A DNA stretch of 64,000 bases from Hirschia litorea (GCF_042665075.1 NZ_JBHTBR010000005.1:1178001-1242000); one strand, 5' to 3'. Counted from the stretch's first letter, positions 28,418 to 37,961 are shown. Numbers and translations: made by a program. Notes: generated by a model from the sequence alone, not told the origin.

Positions 28418-29677
28418 ATGCGAATTGCTTTTTTTGTTCATTGGTTTCCTGTCGTGTCAGAAGCGTTTATTTCTAATGCTGCAGCAGGGCTTATAGATGA
28501 GGGCCATCATGTCGATATTTTTGCATTAGATGGCGCAGGCCCGGTCGAGCATGGGCGTCATAGTCTTGTGTCTGATTACGGACTAGAAAAACGCGCAAAA
28601 ATTTTAGATTGCAAGCACCGCCCCAAAAAGCGTTGGCTTGATGCACCTAAAGCCTTTTTCAAAGTGTTTCGTGCGCATGGTTTTAAGGCGTTTAATGTAT
28701 TTCGTAAATCACACTTTGGGCCAGATGCGCCGTCATTGATAGCGCTTCATGAAGCAGCTTTGTTCGCCGATATGGGGGAATATGATGTGCTTCATTGTCA
28801 GTTTGCCACGTTGGCTGAAATTGTAATGCGTCATCGGGATGCTGGTTTGATCTCTGGTAAAGTATTCATCCACTTTCGTGGATATGACATTTCCAATGTA
28901 ATTCAAGAACGCGGGGAGGATGTCTATGCAGACATTCTTTCTAAAGCAGATGGCTTTGGGGCGGATTGTGAGTTTTTCAAAAAAAGAGCTGTGAAGCTAG
29001 GCGCTGATGAACAGCGTTTTTCTATTTTTCCATGTGGTGTGGCAGTTGAAAAGTTTAAGTTTATTTCAAGGTCGTGGAATGAGGGGGAGCCGCTCAATAT
29101 GCTGTTCGTTGGGCGTATGGTGGAGAAAAAAGGGCTTCGCTATGCTATCGAAGGCATTGCACAAGTCGTGCATGAAGAGGGCGTGGACATAAGGCTTGTG
29201 ATACTGGGAGGCGGACCTTTGGAGGGTGAGCTTCGTGCCTTAGCGACACGCCTTGGAATAGTTGATCGCATCGATTTTGCGGGGCCAGCACCGCATGAAC
29301 GAATTGCACAAGAGTTTGACCGCGCACACTTATTTATCGCGCCTTCAACGACTGCGTCCAATGGCGATCAGGACGGGCCGCTCAATACCGTGAAGGAGGC
29401 AATGATTAGCGGATGTCCTTACATCACGACGGATCATGGCGGTATTCCAGAGCTTGTGAAGGGTGTTGGTGCTGGTGAGTTGGTTGAAGAAGCCAATGGC
29501 GCAGCAATTGCAGCAGCCATTAGACGCCTCATAAAACAACGAAATAACTGGGCCGGAATGGGCCAAAAGGGGCGAGAACATATTCTAAAACACCATTCCA
29601 TCAAAGCGGCCACTGCAGGAACGGTAGTGGCTTATAAAAAGATGTTGTCACTTAGTGCAATTTCAGTGGAGGAATAA
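28418..29677 (+). CDS. Glycosyltransferase family 4
   Basis: A 419-residue GT-B enzyme. The N-terminal half starts MRIAFFVHWFPVVSEAFISN, typical of sugar-transferring GT4 proteins of exopolysaccharide clusters. The C-terminal nucleotide-sugar half has NMLFVGRMVEKKGLRYAIEG, IDFAGPAPHERIAQEFDRA and the retaining-enzyme region DGPLNTVKEAMISGCPYI. Ribosome site AAGGAGCGG is a little far from the ATG but the only candidate. Middle gene of the glycan operon. Sugar specificity cannot be read. Confidence 0.9.
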   Translation: MRIAFFVHWFPVVSEAFISNAAAGLIDEGHHVDIFALDGAGPVEHGRHSLVSDYGLEKRAKILDCKHRPKKRWLDAPKAFFKVFRAHGFKAFNVFRKSHFGPDAPSLIALHEAALFADMGEYDVLHCQFATLAEIVMRHRDAGLISGKVFIHFRGYDISNVIQERGEDVYADILSKADGFGADCEFFKKRAVKLGADEQRFSIFPCGVAVEKFKFISRSWNEGEPLNMLFVGRMVEKKGLRYAIEGIAQVVHEEGVDIRLVILGGGPLEGELRALATRLGIVDRIDFAGPAPHERIAQEFDRAHLFIAPSTTASNGDQDGPLNTVKEAMISGCPYITTDHGGIPELVKGVGAGELVEEANGAAIAAAIRRLIKQRNNWAGMGQKGREHILKHHSIKAATAGTVVAYKKMLSLSAISVEE

Positions 29678-29682
29678 ATGTT

Positions 29683-30768
29683 ATGACGCAACTCTTGAAA
29701 ACCCCTTCTACAAGCGATGCCTCTAACAAGCCTATTGTAACGATTGTGATGATGCAACGCGATAGGCTGAGTCTGTCATCCCAGTGCTTAGATAGCTTAT
29801 ATGAAACAGCAGATGTACCCTTTCGATTGATATATGTGACAGGTGGTGCACCTAAGAAATTTAGAGAATGGCTAGATGGTCAGGCCATGCGGCGTGGGTT
29901 TGAGCATGTTGCTCATGACCGCTTTTTAAGTCCAAATGAGGCGCGCAATTTGGGTGTTAAAATGAGCCGAACCCCTTATGTGTTTCTAGCTGAAAATGAT
30001 GTGATGTATAAAAAGGGCTGGCTGTCCGAGCTCGTGAAATGTGCAGAAGAGACCGGTGCTGATGTTGTGAACCCGCTGACATGTCAGGGATTTCCCTTGC
30101 ATGAGGAAATTCACTTTTTTGATGGATCATTTTACGACCCAGAGACGTTTTTCAAAACCCCGATGGGCCAGCGTGACTTCCAAGAGCATATAGGGTTGCA
30201 GGGCAAGAAGGTAACAGAAGTTGCCGATCAGCTGGTACGCAAACAGACAGGTTTTCTAGAGTTTCATGGCGTGCTCGTGCGTAAGTCCATTATGGAAAAA
30301 GTGGGGCCGTTAGACACTGAGGTGATTTCCATAAAAGAGTATTTGGATTTTTGTCTCATGGTGTTGAATGCAGGTGGAAAAATTTGGTCAGAGCCTAAAT
30401 CAGTGGTGACCTTTATATATCCGCATGGCCAATACCCAGTTCGTTTGATTGATTGGCCATATTTTATGTTGCGCTGGTCCAAAAATTGGGAAGAACGCTC
30501 TATTCGCCGTATACAAGAAAAATGGGGTTTGCGTTCAAGTGGGTTTATTGCGCATCGCAGAACTTTGATGGATTGGCGTTTGCCCGAAGGCGTTTTGAAG
30601 CCTGCATTGAAGAAAATTCCTTTGCTTGGAGGGCGTTGGGGATTTCGCACGCGCATGGCAAGTTTTCTCTATCCAGCGGCGCAGTTCTTTGCCTCCATGT
30701 TGGCAAAAAAATATGAACGTGACAGGCTGGCTGCATCGAGAAAATTGCAGAAGACTGATCTAATCTAG
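29683..30768 (+). CDS. Glycosyltransferase family 2-like
   Basis: A 361-residue GT2-like protein. The core reads VTIVMMQRDRLSLSSQCLDSLY, a NEARNLGVKMSRTPYVFLAENDV segment with an END in the metal-binding position, and a later EYLDFCLMVLNAGGKIWSEP acceptor region. The C-terminal part is basic. Starts 5 bases after the GT4 stop with GGAGG ten bases upstream, and its TAG overlaps the GTG of the flippase. Part of the surface-glycan operon. Confidence 0.87.
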   Translation: MTQLLKTPSTSDASNKPIVTIVMMQRDRLSLSSQCLDSLYETADVPFRLIYVTGGAPKKFREWLDGQAMRRGFEHVAHDRFLSPNEARNLGVKMSRTPYVFLAENDVMYKKGWLSELVKCAEETGADVVNPLTCQGFPLHEEIHFFDGSFYDPETFFKTPMGQRDFQEHIGLQGKKVTEVADQLVRKQTGFLEFHGVLVRKSIMEKVGPLDTEVISIKEYLDFCLMVLNAGGKIWSEPKSVVTFIYPHGQYPVRLIDWPYFMLRWSKNWEERSIRRIQEKWGLRSSGFIAHRRTLMDWRLPEGVLKPALKKIPLLGGRWGFRTRMASFLYPAAQFFASMLAKKYERDRLAASRKLQKTDLI

Positions 30769-32231
30769 TGAAGAATACAGCGGATGCATCGCTTCTTGCG
30801 CAAGCGGGAAAGGCTGCCATTTGGTCTGCGCTTGGCAAATGGTTTGATGCTGTTGCAGGGCTAGTCTCGCTGTTTGTGCTCGTGCGCATTCTAGGGCCAG
30901 ACCTTTACGGCCTGTTTGGTATGGCATTGATAATGCTTGCAATTCCGTTTGGGATTGTGGGTGGGCCTTTGGCCGAATGCTTGATCCAACGCAAGCAAAT
31001 AGCGCCAGGGCATGAGGCTGCAACTTTCATCACAGATGTGTTGTTAGCTTTCTTATTAAGTGGGTTGCTTGTGCTCGTGACGCCGCTTGTCGCGCAATTT
31101 TTTGGTCAGGCGGAACTGAACCAAATATTACCTGTATTTTCGCTTGTTTTGCCTATATCTGCGCTGGGGTCTGTGCCGGCTGCATTGTTGCAAAGAGATA
31201 TGCGGTTCAGAGAGATTTCCTTGATTGACGCTGGTGGGACAGCATCTGCATCCTTGGTGGGGATAGGGATGGCCCTGTCGGGATATGGTGTCTGGTCACT
31301 TGTGTTCATGGAGTTGACCAGACGTAGTTTTAGAACTCTCAGTTTCTGTTTAATCGCAAAGTGGAAGCCTCGTTTTGATGGAGGTGAAAAGCTAAAAAAG
31401 GCGCATTTCCAAGACTTATTTCACTTCAATGCTTATTCTATAGCGACAAAAATTCTCGGGCAATTGGACGCTTCTCTCCCCGGGGCTATAATTGGTGCTA
31501 TACTTGGGACGCAGGCACTTGGCATATTCAATCTTGTAACGCGCATATTTACACAGGGATCGTCCATACTTTTAGCACCTCTTCAAGCAATTACGTTACC
31601 CCTTGCTGCGAAGTCTCAATCAGATCCAGATGTCTTAAGAAGTCTTCTTTCAAAAGGCACACGCCTTTCCACCGCAATTGCATATCCATTTTTCATTGGG
31701 GCGGCGGCGGTTTCTCCACTGATGGTTCCAATTTTCTTTGGACCCGAATGGGGCGAAGCAGTTTTACCTATGCAGCTGATGATGCTCATGGGTGTGCGGG
31801 CGGCAACCGCTTCGTTTAATGGGGGCATTATTCGTGGCGCGGGCCGGCCGGAATTGCAGGCAAGTATTGTTGCTTTGGGGTTGGTTGTTTCTGTTGTGTT
31901 GGTTGTTTTAGCAGCACCTTATGGCGTGTCAGCAATCGTGGGGGCGATACTTGTACGGGGAGGGATAACGTGGTTAGCGGGGGCGGTGGTTGTTAGGCAA
32001 CTCTTTGGATATGCAGCGATTTCTCAGTTTGTCATTGGCTGGGAAAGCTTGCTTAGTGCTGGGGTTATGTTTGCGGCGGTGAGTGTATTTCAGGCGCATT
32101 TTCTAACGGATATGTCACCGATTTTGGCATTATTGTTGTCTGTTTTTGTGGGGGTTCTCGTTCATTTTGTGTGTTTGAGAATTCTTGCTCCAAATTTGGT
32201 TGGAGATGTTTTGAAGATTTTGAAACGTTGA
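30768..32231 (+). CDS. Lipopolysaccharide/oligosaccharide flippase (MOP superfamily, Wzx/RfbX-like)
   Basis: A 487-residue inner-membrane protein with about 12-14 hydrophobic segments. The N-terminal motif (GKAAIWSALGKWFDAVAGLVSLFVLVRILGP region) and ...GIFNLVTRIFTQGS and a later FFGPEWGEAV are characteristic of polysaccharide-biosynthesis flippases. It would translocate an undecaprenyl-linked oligosaccharide built by the three transferases. GTG start overlapping the previous stop by one base shows coupling. No polymerase or initiating transferase is visible here, so those must be encoded elsewhere or the product is a short glycan. Confidence 0.9.
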   Translation: MKNTADASLLAQAGKAAIWSALGKWFDAVAGLVSLFVLVRILGPDLYGLFGMALIMLAIPFGIVGGPLAECLIQRKQIAPGHEAATFITDVLLAFLLSGLLVLVTPLVAQFFGQAELNQILPVFSLVLPISALGSVPAALLQRDMRFREISLIDAGGTASASLVGIGMALSGYGVWSLVFMELTRRSFRTLSFCLIAKWKPRFDGGEKLKKAHFQDLFHFNAYSIATKILGQLDASLPGAIIGAILGTQALGIFNLVTRIFTQGSSILLAPLQAITLPLAAKSQSDPDVLRSLLSKGTRLSTAIAYPFFIGAAAVSPLMVPIFFGPEWGEAVLPMQLMMLMGVRAATASFNGGIIRGAGRPELQASIVALGLVVSVVLVVLAAPYGVSAIVGAILVRGGITWLAGAVVVRQLFGYAAISQFVIGWESLLSAGVMFAAVSVFQAHFLTDMSPILALLLSVFVGVLVHFVCLRILAPNLVGDVLKILKR

Positions 32232-32432
32232 AAACATTGTAAATATTTTCATGCGTTTATTCTTCGCTCCGCGATTCCACACTTTCCACCTGTGAGCGTG
32301 CTGGGTGGCTGATGGCGGCCTGCGGGCGGCGATGTTGTGGGCAGGTGTAATCCTGCCTTGGGGCAGGGCTGGGTTTGGCGCTATCGTGTTTGCTTCCAGC
32401 TGGAAGACTGCGCATGCTCAGCCGGTAGATGC
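32232..32432. other. GC-rich, structured intergenic stretch
   Basis: No gene was found. From about 32285 to 32420 it is more GC-rich than its surroundings and contains several self-complementary parts (CCTGCC...GGCAGG near 32352-32367, CCACC...GGGTGG near 32288-32310, TTCCAGCTGGAA near 32395). It might be a small RNA ending at the hairpin at 32438-32469 or a long 3' region. It matches no RNA family I can name. Confidence 0.3.
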
Positions 32433-32469
32433 ATAAAAAAAGCGGGACTAGAAAATTAGCCCCGCTTTT
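32433..32469 (-). terminator. Terminator of transaldolase-like gene
   Basis: AAAAGCGGG (32438-32446) pairs with CCCGCTTTT (32461-32469), with an added CTA/TAG inside. On the minus strand the stem runs into seven T, so it terminates the aldolase gene; a shorter T4 on the plus strand may also stop glycan-operon transcripts. Confidence 0.8.
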
Positions 32470-32490
32470 AAAGTGAGAATGTCAGTTGGT

Positions 32491-33302
32491 TTACACCTTG
32501 ATGCCAGCCTCTGCTGCATCTTTGACAAATTGGTCGAGGCCAGCTTGTGTCAGAGGGTGTTTTACCAAAGCCTTGATAACACCTGCTGGAGCAGTACCTA
32601 CATCTGCACCCACTAACGCACATTCTTTTACGTGCATTGGGCTGCGGATAGAAGCCGCAAGAATTTCAGTATCGAAACCATAATTATCGTAAATGACTCG
32701 GATTTCTTGAATGAGCTCCATGCCATCAATGTGGATGTCATCTAAGCGGCCAATGAAAGGTGAAATATACGTTGCGCCTGCTTTGGCCGCGAGCAATGCT
32801 TGGTTTGCAGAGAAACACAATGTGACATTGGTTTTGATGCCTTCCTTGGAGAAGGTTTGACAGGCTGCCAAACCATCTAAAGTGAGCGGCAATTTCACAA
32901 CAATATTGTCTGCAATTTTTGCTAGCTTACGCCCTTCAGCTAACATGCCTTTTGTATCAAGTGCGATGACCTCAGCAGAAACCGGACCGTTTGTGACGGA
33001 GCAGATTTCTGTAATGACTTCGACAAAATCACGTCCTGATTTTTTGATGAGTNNNNNNNNNNGATATTGTCTGCAATTTTTGCCAGCTTACGCCCTTCAG
33101 CTAACATGCCTTCTGTATCAAGTGCGATGACCTCAGCAGAAACCGGACCGTTTGTGACGGAGCAGATTTCTGTAATGACTTCGACAAAATCACGTCCTGA
33201 TTTTTTGATGAGTGAAGGGTTTGTTGTCACCCCATCAATCAGACCGTAGGATTCAAGCTCCCGGATTTCATCGACATTTGCTGTATCTACAAAGAATTTC
33301 AT
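32491..33302 (-). CDS. Transaldolase/fructose-6-phosphate aldolase, interrupted only by an assembly gap
   Basis: Small TalC/FSA-type aldolase of central sugar metabolism. The N-terminal 80 residues (MKFFVDTANVDEIRELESYG onward) lie at 33063-33302 and the rest at 32491-33052, with 10 N between. The codons before the N repeat those after it (about 50 residues in duplicate), so the true gene is one copy of 216-217 residues, the usual size of the family. The Schiff-base Lys lies in NIVVKLP, and the C-terminal part shows TLCFSANQALLAAKAGATYISPF and VGADVGTAPAGVIKAL. Single-gene unit with its own terminator. It is not a real frameshift or duplication; see the finding on the gap. Confidence 0.88.
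32903..33052. repeat. Left copy of unmerged contig overlap
   Basis: 150 bases identical to 33064-33213 except at two positions (32923 T versus 33084 C; 32952 T versus 33113 C). Together they flank the N run, as expected for two contig ends that overlap but were not joined. Confidence 0.9.
33053..33062. other. Assembly gap of 10 N
   Basis: Ten undetermined bases join two overlapping contig ends. The size is a placeholder: the flanks repeat each other, so the real distance is negative. Confidence 0.97.
33064..33213. repeat. Right copy of unmerged contig overlap
   Basis: Partner of 32903-33052. The second difference changes one codon in the aldolase (Glu here, Lys in the left copy); the first is silent. 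Confidence 0.9.
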
Positions 33303-33506
33303 CAGAAACTTCCGCCTATTTGATGCTTAGGTTGATCAGGTTTTCAAGGTATTCCCGATGCCTAAATGCGTGTGTGCTGTTTATGCAGATTGGTTTATCA
33401 TGGTCTGAGATGTCGGCAAGGGACGTCGTCTTCGAAAATAACATCTTTCAGCAGGTAATTTGGGGCGAGCGTTCGGCGTATTGGCTGGAGTTGGTATGCT
33501 TTGCAC

Positions 33507-33538
33507 AAAAAAAACGCCTCACAGATGTGAGGCGTTTT
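33507..33538 (-). terminator. Strong terminator of TBDR gene
   Basis: ACGCCTCACA/TGTGAGGCGT hairpin with a tight loop, flanked by A8 on one side and TTTT on the other; on the minus strand it ends in a run of eight T, 32 bases after the receptor stop. Confidence 0.92.
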
Positions 33539-33569
33539 CTATGCGTCATTCTAATGAGACGAAGGTCTT

Positions 33570-36551
33570 TTAGAAATTGTAGTTTGCACCAAATGTAATA
33601 CGGCGGTCTGTTAGACCTTGGTAACACAGTAGGGCGCCTTCATTTACACAGGATTGTGATACTTCAGACTCTGTAAGGTTTACAGCTTCGATACCGATGT
33701 TCAGCTTTTCAGTTACATCATAATTGATGCTTGCATTGAGCTGGCCTCTGGCTTCTTGGATAACTGGGAAGCCCCATGGGTAACTTGATGTGCTACCAAA
33801 GTCTTCTGAGCGGTATGCATCACGCCATGTGTAGCGCGCTCTGGCTGAAAGGCCATATTTCTCATAGTAGAGCGTCGCGTTATATGCATTTTCAGACAGG
33901 TCGATCTCTGAAACTGAAAGCTCAACATTTGTTGCGCCATTTGCTGCGAAAACAGCTTCAGCACGAGATGTTGGTGTCCAGACTTCCTCACCACCAGAAA
34001 ATTCTTGATGGGTGAAGTTAGCAAGTACACCAAAGCCTGAAGCCCAACCAATCTTGTCTTCAAAACTTGAAAGGTCGTATTGGAAGGCCAATTCGATACC
34101 TGATAGTGTGTTTTCACCCGCGCCGTTGACTTTTTGTGATGATGGAACACACACACCGCGGCCAACAGGACCAAACACGTTGATGTCTGCGATTGGGTTG
34201 AAGATACCGCCGTCTTCACAGTCAGGTCCCACAATATCACGGAAACCCGTTACAGGATCTTCGAATGGAGATTCATTTTGGTCAACAAACAAGCCTGTAC
34301 GCGTTTTGTGGAAGAAACCTGCACTCAGAACGGCTGATGGAGCGAAATACCAGTCAGCTGAAATATCGAAAGATTCAACTTCTTCAGGTATCAAGTTTGG
34401 ATTACCCAGATTAACCGATGAGTTTGGGCTCGTGCCGAATGTGAATGATGTAGACAAATCATCAAAGTCAGGACGTCGGATGTCCTTACCATAGCCTGCA
34501 CGTACAACTAGGTTTTCTGTAATGTTTGCAGCCAAGTTTAGACGTGGCAACAAGAATTGGTAGTCGCTCGTAGTCGTTGTTGGTGAAGCAACGCCGTCAA
34601 GAATAGCATTACCTTTAGAGACAATCTCTGTTTCTAAATAACGTAGACCCGCATTCCCGCGTAGAATGCCGTGCTCGAAATTAATTTGTCCGTATACCGC
34701 ATGTGTCTTTTCTTCAATGTCAAAGAATGCACTTTGGCTGGATGTGGGTGAGCTGATCGGTCCACGCGTTGAGCCTGTGATTGCGTTATTCGCAAGTATT
34801 GCTGCATTTAGCGTATCAAGCACAGCTTGAGGGTTTGAAGCGGCTAGCTCTGGATCAATTAGGAGAAAGTCGCGAACGAATAATTCTCTACCATCAGCGG
34901 CATTGAAATTATCAGGGCCAGCAACAAGGATATCTGCGAACAGATCCCCAGTTGGGCTATCGGCCATGTTTCTAAGACCAACGCTTGATGTGATCTCGTC
35001 GCGAAGGCTTGTTGTTTTATTGTAGCGGTATCCAGCATCGATTGAAGTCAGGAAAATGTTGTTTTCACTTAAATCATAAGAGATGTCAGTACGGAAAGCA
35101 TCTTCGCTATTTTCTGATCTGTCTTGAGAAATGTTCACATCGCGAAGCACAATGTTTGCTGGGTCCAGCAATTGAGCTGTTGTTGGGCCACCGGCAGCGC
35201 CTTGTGCAATTCCCCATGTTAGTGAACCGCCAGTAAGGTCGTATTCAAATGGAGTACCGTTTTCATTTGATGAATTGGTTGGTGAGTTTGGGTTGATGAA
35301 GTTTAAGGTCGTGCTGAAGTCTGGACGAGTTGTGTCAGACTGAGAGGTTGCTATTTCAACCGTTCCAGAAAAATTCCCTCTATTCCATTCTGTGCCGAGT
35401 CTGAAAATCTGACTTTCAGTTAGGCGTGATCCTGTGTCACCAGAGAAGCGCAGGTTACCATCAAGGCCGTCAGTGTCTACGGGCAGGATGCCTTTGACTG
35501 CTGCGTCGATACTGCCAAGCCCTTGGCCATTAAGGGAGCCAAAATTTACTGTTTCAAACTCACTGGGAACTGCAATATCTCTTACATCAGAAATACCAGA
35601 TGCTTGGATGCGAGAGCTTTCTTGGCGACGTTCTTGGTCGTTCACCACACCGTCTAGGTAGAATTTTAAGCTGTCGTTTGGTGCCCATTCAAATGCACCA
35701 GCAAAGTTCGTTGTTTGGGATTCGTAATTGTCGTAATCTTGAATCAGGAATTGAATGGGTAAAAAGTCAAAGTTTTGTGCGCTTGCTGCGCCACTGTCTG
35801 ATGCAATGAGGTTGTCGCGGTCTACACGAGGGCGGAAAGCAGTCGCATCTTGTTCCGCATAACTTAAGCTGATGACTGCACCGAAGTCTCCAACTGAAGT
35901 TGGCCAATTGTCCCCATAAGTTCCGGATACTCTTGGTGTGATACCGTCTGTTGTCAGGCTGCTGTCTTCACCTTGGATGCGGATGTTGGCTACGCGGTCA
36001 TTTAGGTCAAGGGGACGAATTGTTCTAAGGTTGATCGTACCACCTACAGACCCTTCAATAGTTTTAGCTTCTGGGGACTTTGTGACTTCCACAGCCGCAA
36101 TCATGGCAGCTGGAACATCTTCAAAGCTGATACCGCTACGCCCCGAACCAGCTCCAACAGTAGATACACCGTTGATTTCTGTACGGTTGGCGTTTGTACC
36201 ACGGATTTGCACACCTGTACCCACACCAGCAGTACGCGTGATTTGGACACCTGTTACATTCTCTAGGACTTCAGCAAGGTTTTGGTCAGGTAGTTTACCA
36301 ATATCTTCGGCGTTGATGACTTCTATTAGGCTGGCTGCACTACGTTTCTCTTCTAGAGCGTTTGCGAGTGAGCTTCTAATGCCAGTGATAACGATTGTGT
36401 CGAGTTTTTTCTGTTCGTCGACAGTTGTTTCGGCATTGTCTTGCGCGATGGCAGGGGAAGCAAAGGAAAAGGCTGCGCCAGCCAGTAAGGCGGCGCGCAA
36501 GAATTGTCTTGGCTTTTGCTTGGTGGATTCTTCTCGGTGATGTGTCGGCAC
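33570..36551 (-). CDS. TonB-dependent receptor
   Basis: A 993-residue outer-membrane receptor: signal peptide to SPAIAQ (about residue 36), TonB-box-like LDTIVITGIRSSL, plug with GKLPDQNLAEVLENVTGVQI and a barrel ending GANYNF. GTG start with perfect GGGAGGG 7 bases upstream. No STN domain. It diverges from an aldose-1-epimerase-like gene, and a GntR-type operator lies 117 bases upstream. In Caulobacterales and sphingomonads this arrangement usually marks sugar or oligosaccharide uptake (family knowledge); the sugar is not shown. It belongs to a different receptor subgroup from the GKFP(D/N)xNLAESLQRI receptors elsewhere in this window. Confidence 0.93.
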   Translation of the reverse strand: MPTHHREESTKQKPRQFLRAALLAGAAFSFASPAIAQDNAETTVDEQKKLDTIVITGIRSSLANALEEKRSAASLIEVINAEDIGKLPDQNLAEVLENVTGVQITRTAGVGTGVQIRGTNANRTEINGVSTVGAGSGRSGISFEDVPAAMIAAVEVTKSPEAKTIEGSVGGTINLRTIRPLDLNDRVANIRIQGEDSSLTTDGITPRVSGTYGDNWPTSVGDFGAVISLSYAEQDATAFRPRVDRDNLIASDSGAASAQNFDFLPIQFLIQDYDNYESQTTNFAGAFEWAPNDSLKFYLDGVVNDQERRQESSRIQASGISDVRDIAVPSEFETVNFGSLNGQGLGSIDAAVKGILPVDTDGLDGNLRFSGDTGSRLTESQIFRLGTEWNRGNFSGTVEIATSQSDTTRPDFSTTLNFINPNSPTNSSNENGTPFEYDLTGGSLTWGIAQGAAGGPTTAQLLDPANIVLRDVNISQDRSENSEDAFRTDISYDLSENNIFLTSIDAGYRYNKTTSLRDEITSSVGLRNMADSPTGDLFADILVAGPDNFNAADGRELFVRDFLLIDPELAASNPQAVLDTLNAAILANNAITGSTRGPISSPTSSQSAFFDIEEKTHAVYGQINFEHGILRGNAGLRYLETEIVSKGNAILDGVASPTTTTSDYQFLLPRLNLAANITENLVVRAGYGKDIRRPDFDDLSTSFTFGTSPNSSVNLGNPNLIPEEVESFDISADWYFAPSAVLSAGFFHKTRTGLFVDQNESPFEDPVTGFRDIVGPDCEDGGIFNPIADINVFGPVGRGVCVPSSQKVNGAGENTLSGIELAFQYDLSSFEDKIGWASGFGVLANFTHQEFSGGEEVWTPTSRAEAVFAANGATNVELSVSEIDLSENAYNATLYYEKYGLSARARYTWRDAYRSEDFGSTSSYPWGFPVIQEARGQLNASINYDVTEKLNIGIEAVNLTESEVSQSCVNEGALLCYQGLTDRRITFGANYNF

Positions 36552-36667
36552 GGCTTATCCCTCCCAATGGGTTTTTGTTTCTGTCTTCGTCTTGATGCGA
36601 AGAGTGGTGAGTACACAATTATTTGTGATTACCAATAAGTCAACCAATAATGCTGTAATATAGTTTT

Positions 36668-36684
36668 AATTGGTAGGACCAATT
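36668..36684. promoter_or_regulatory. GntR-type operator AATTGGTAGGACCAATT
   Basis: Perfect 7-bp arms with a 3-base centre in the divergent TBDR/epimerase control region (36552-36910). The form AATTGG-N-CCAATT is typical of FCD-type GntR repressors such as LldR and UxuR/ExuR. Further ACCAAT half-sites lie at about 36629 and 36639. No GntR gene of that class is in the window. Confidence 0.55.
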
Positions 36685-36910
36685 GGGTTTATGTGTGTTG
36701 GTGTGGCAATATTGAAACAATTTTCGTTGTATGGTTGTATAGTTGGTACTTTTCGTATGTGGGTCTAGCTGAAGTGGTATACATTTAGGTCGGATGTATT
36801 TGGGCGCGCACTAAGGAAAGGGATTGATCTGACCAGTCAGCGATTGCTTTGACAGCTGTCTGCAATTAATATGACGTATAAAATAATATTATTAAACATA
36901 GGGGGAGGAG

Positions 36911-37894
36911 ATGAAACGCCGGACGTTTATTTTAACTGTATTGGCTGGATCAAGCCTTGCACTAACAGCCTCGTGTCGTGATATGAGTGCGCCCAATCAA
37001 ACAGACTTAGTAGAGGGATCGGGGGGTGATGTGGTCATGATTAGCCTTCAAAGTGGCGATGCAGAAATGACGATTATTCCAGAGATGGGCGGAGGAATTG
37101 GTTCGCTATCAATGGGGGAACGTCCGATACTGCGACCATGGAGTGGTGAAGTAGCGGACGGACCATTTGAGCTTGCATCTATTATTCTAATACCGTTCAC
37201 GAACCGATTGACTGATGGGATTGTCTGGAAGGGGCAGCATTACGATATTCCGCAGAATATTGAAGGTGCAGAGCTTCCTTTGCACGGAGATGCTTTTCAG
37301 CGGCCGTGGCAAATATCCGAAACATCTGGAAATATTGCTGAGATCGTACTGCCAAACGGGAGCAATGGGCCTTTTAAGTACTCGGCCAAGCAAAAGTTTG
37401 AATTGTCGGACAATTCGGTGAAAATCACGCTTTCTATTACGAATGAAGCTGATATCGAATTGCCCTACGGGTTTGGCTTTCATCCATGGTTTCCGCGTGA
37501 TGAGGATACAAAATTGACCTTTAAGGCTGATAAGGTCGGACTGCAAAATGAGATGGATATGCCTGATGAGTATATTCCAATCGCGCAAAATCCGTATTGG
37601 GATTATTCTCAAGGTAAAGTCATCCCCAAGACTGAAAAATATATCAATAATGATTTTACAGGCTGGGACCGCGTTGCCACATTGGAGCAGGGGCAGCGTT
37701 TTACGTCCGTAAAAATGACAGCGTCAGAAAACCTATCGACTGCCATGATGTACACACCTGCATGGCCTAGCGATATTGTGTGCTTTGAGCCCGTGTCTCA
37801 TCAGATTGATGCGACGCGTGTTGAGGGGGCGCCAGGCATGATCGCGTTGCAGCCCAAAGAAACTGTTTCTGCATGGATGAAGCTGGAGTGGTGA
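36911..37894 (+). CDS. Aldose 1-epimerase family protein, exported
   Basis: A 327-residue galactose-mutarotase-like protein that would interconvert alpha and beta sugar anomers. The N-terminus MKRRTFILTVLAGSSLALTASC has a twin-arginine-like motif and a possible lipobox Cys at residue 22. The fold features PFTNRLTDG, LHGDAFQRPW, GFGFHPWFPRD and a late FEP motif are present, supplying the usual His pair and Glu. GGGGGAGGAG precedes the ATG. A periplasmic mutarotase beside a receptor suggests sugar uptake. Divergent from the receptor around the shared operator region. Confidence 0.85.
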   Translation: MKRRTFILTVLAGSSLALTASCRDMSAPNQTDLVEGSGGDVVMISLQSGDAEMTIIPEMGGGIGSLSMGERPILRPWSGEVADGPFELASIILIPFTNRLTDGIVWKGQHYDIPQNIEGAELPLHGDAFQRPWQISETSGNIAEIVLPNGSNGPFKYSAKQKFELSDNSVKITLSITNEADIELPYGFGFHPWFPRDEDTKLTFKADKVGLQNEMDMPDEYIPIAQNPYWDYSQGKVIPKTEKYINNDFTGWDRVATLEQGQRFTSVKMTASENLSTAMMYTPAWPSDIVCFEPVSHQIDATRVEGAPGMIALQPKETVSAWMKLEW

Positions 37895-37929
37895 ACCTGT
37901 CGATCTAATTAGGCGTTGTCGTTTATCAG

Positions 37930-37961
37930 TGTCGAAGAGAGATGTATGCTTCTCTTCGACA
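37930..37961. terminator. Hairpin after epimerase gene
   Basis: Perfect 11-bp stem TGTCGAAGAGA/TCTCTTCGACA with a 10-base loop, 35 bases after the stop. No T run, so it is either a weak terminator or an mRNA 3'-end stabiliser. Confidence 0.5.

Noticed and set aside
32491..33302. Frameshifted or duplicated transaldolase gene
   Set aside because: The repeat flanks an N run and is a contig overlap; the merged gene is intact.
34012..36540. Plus-strand frames of up to 200 residues opposite the TBDR
   Set aside because: Reverse-strand shadows of the receptor at 33570-36551; no ribosome sites and no family wording.
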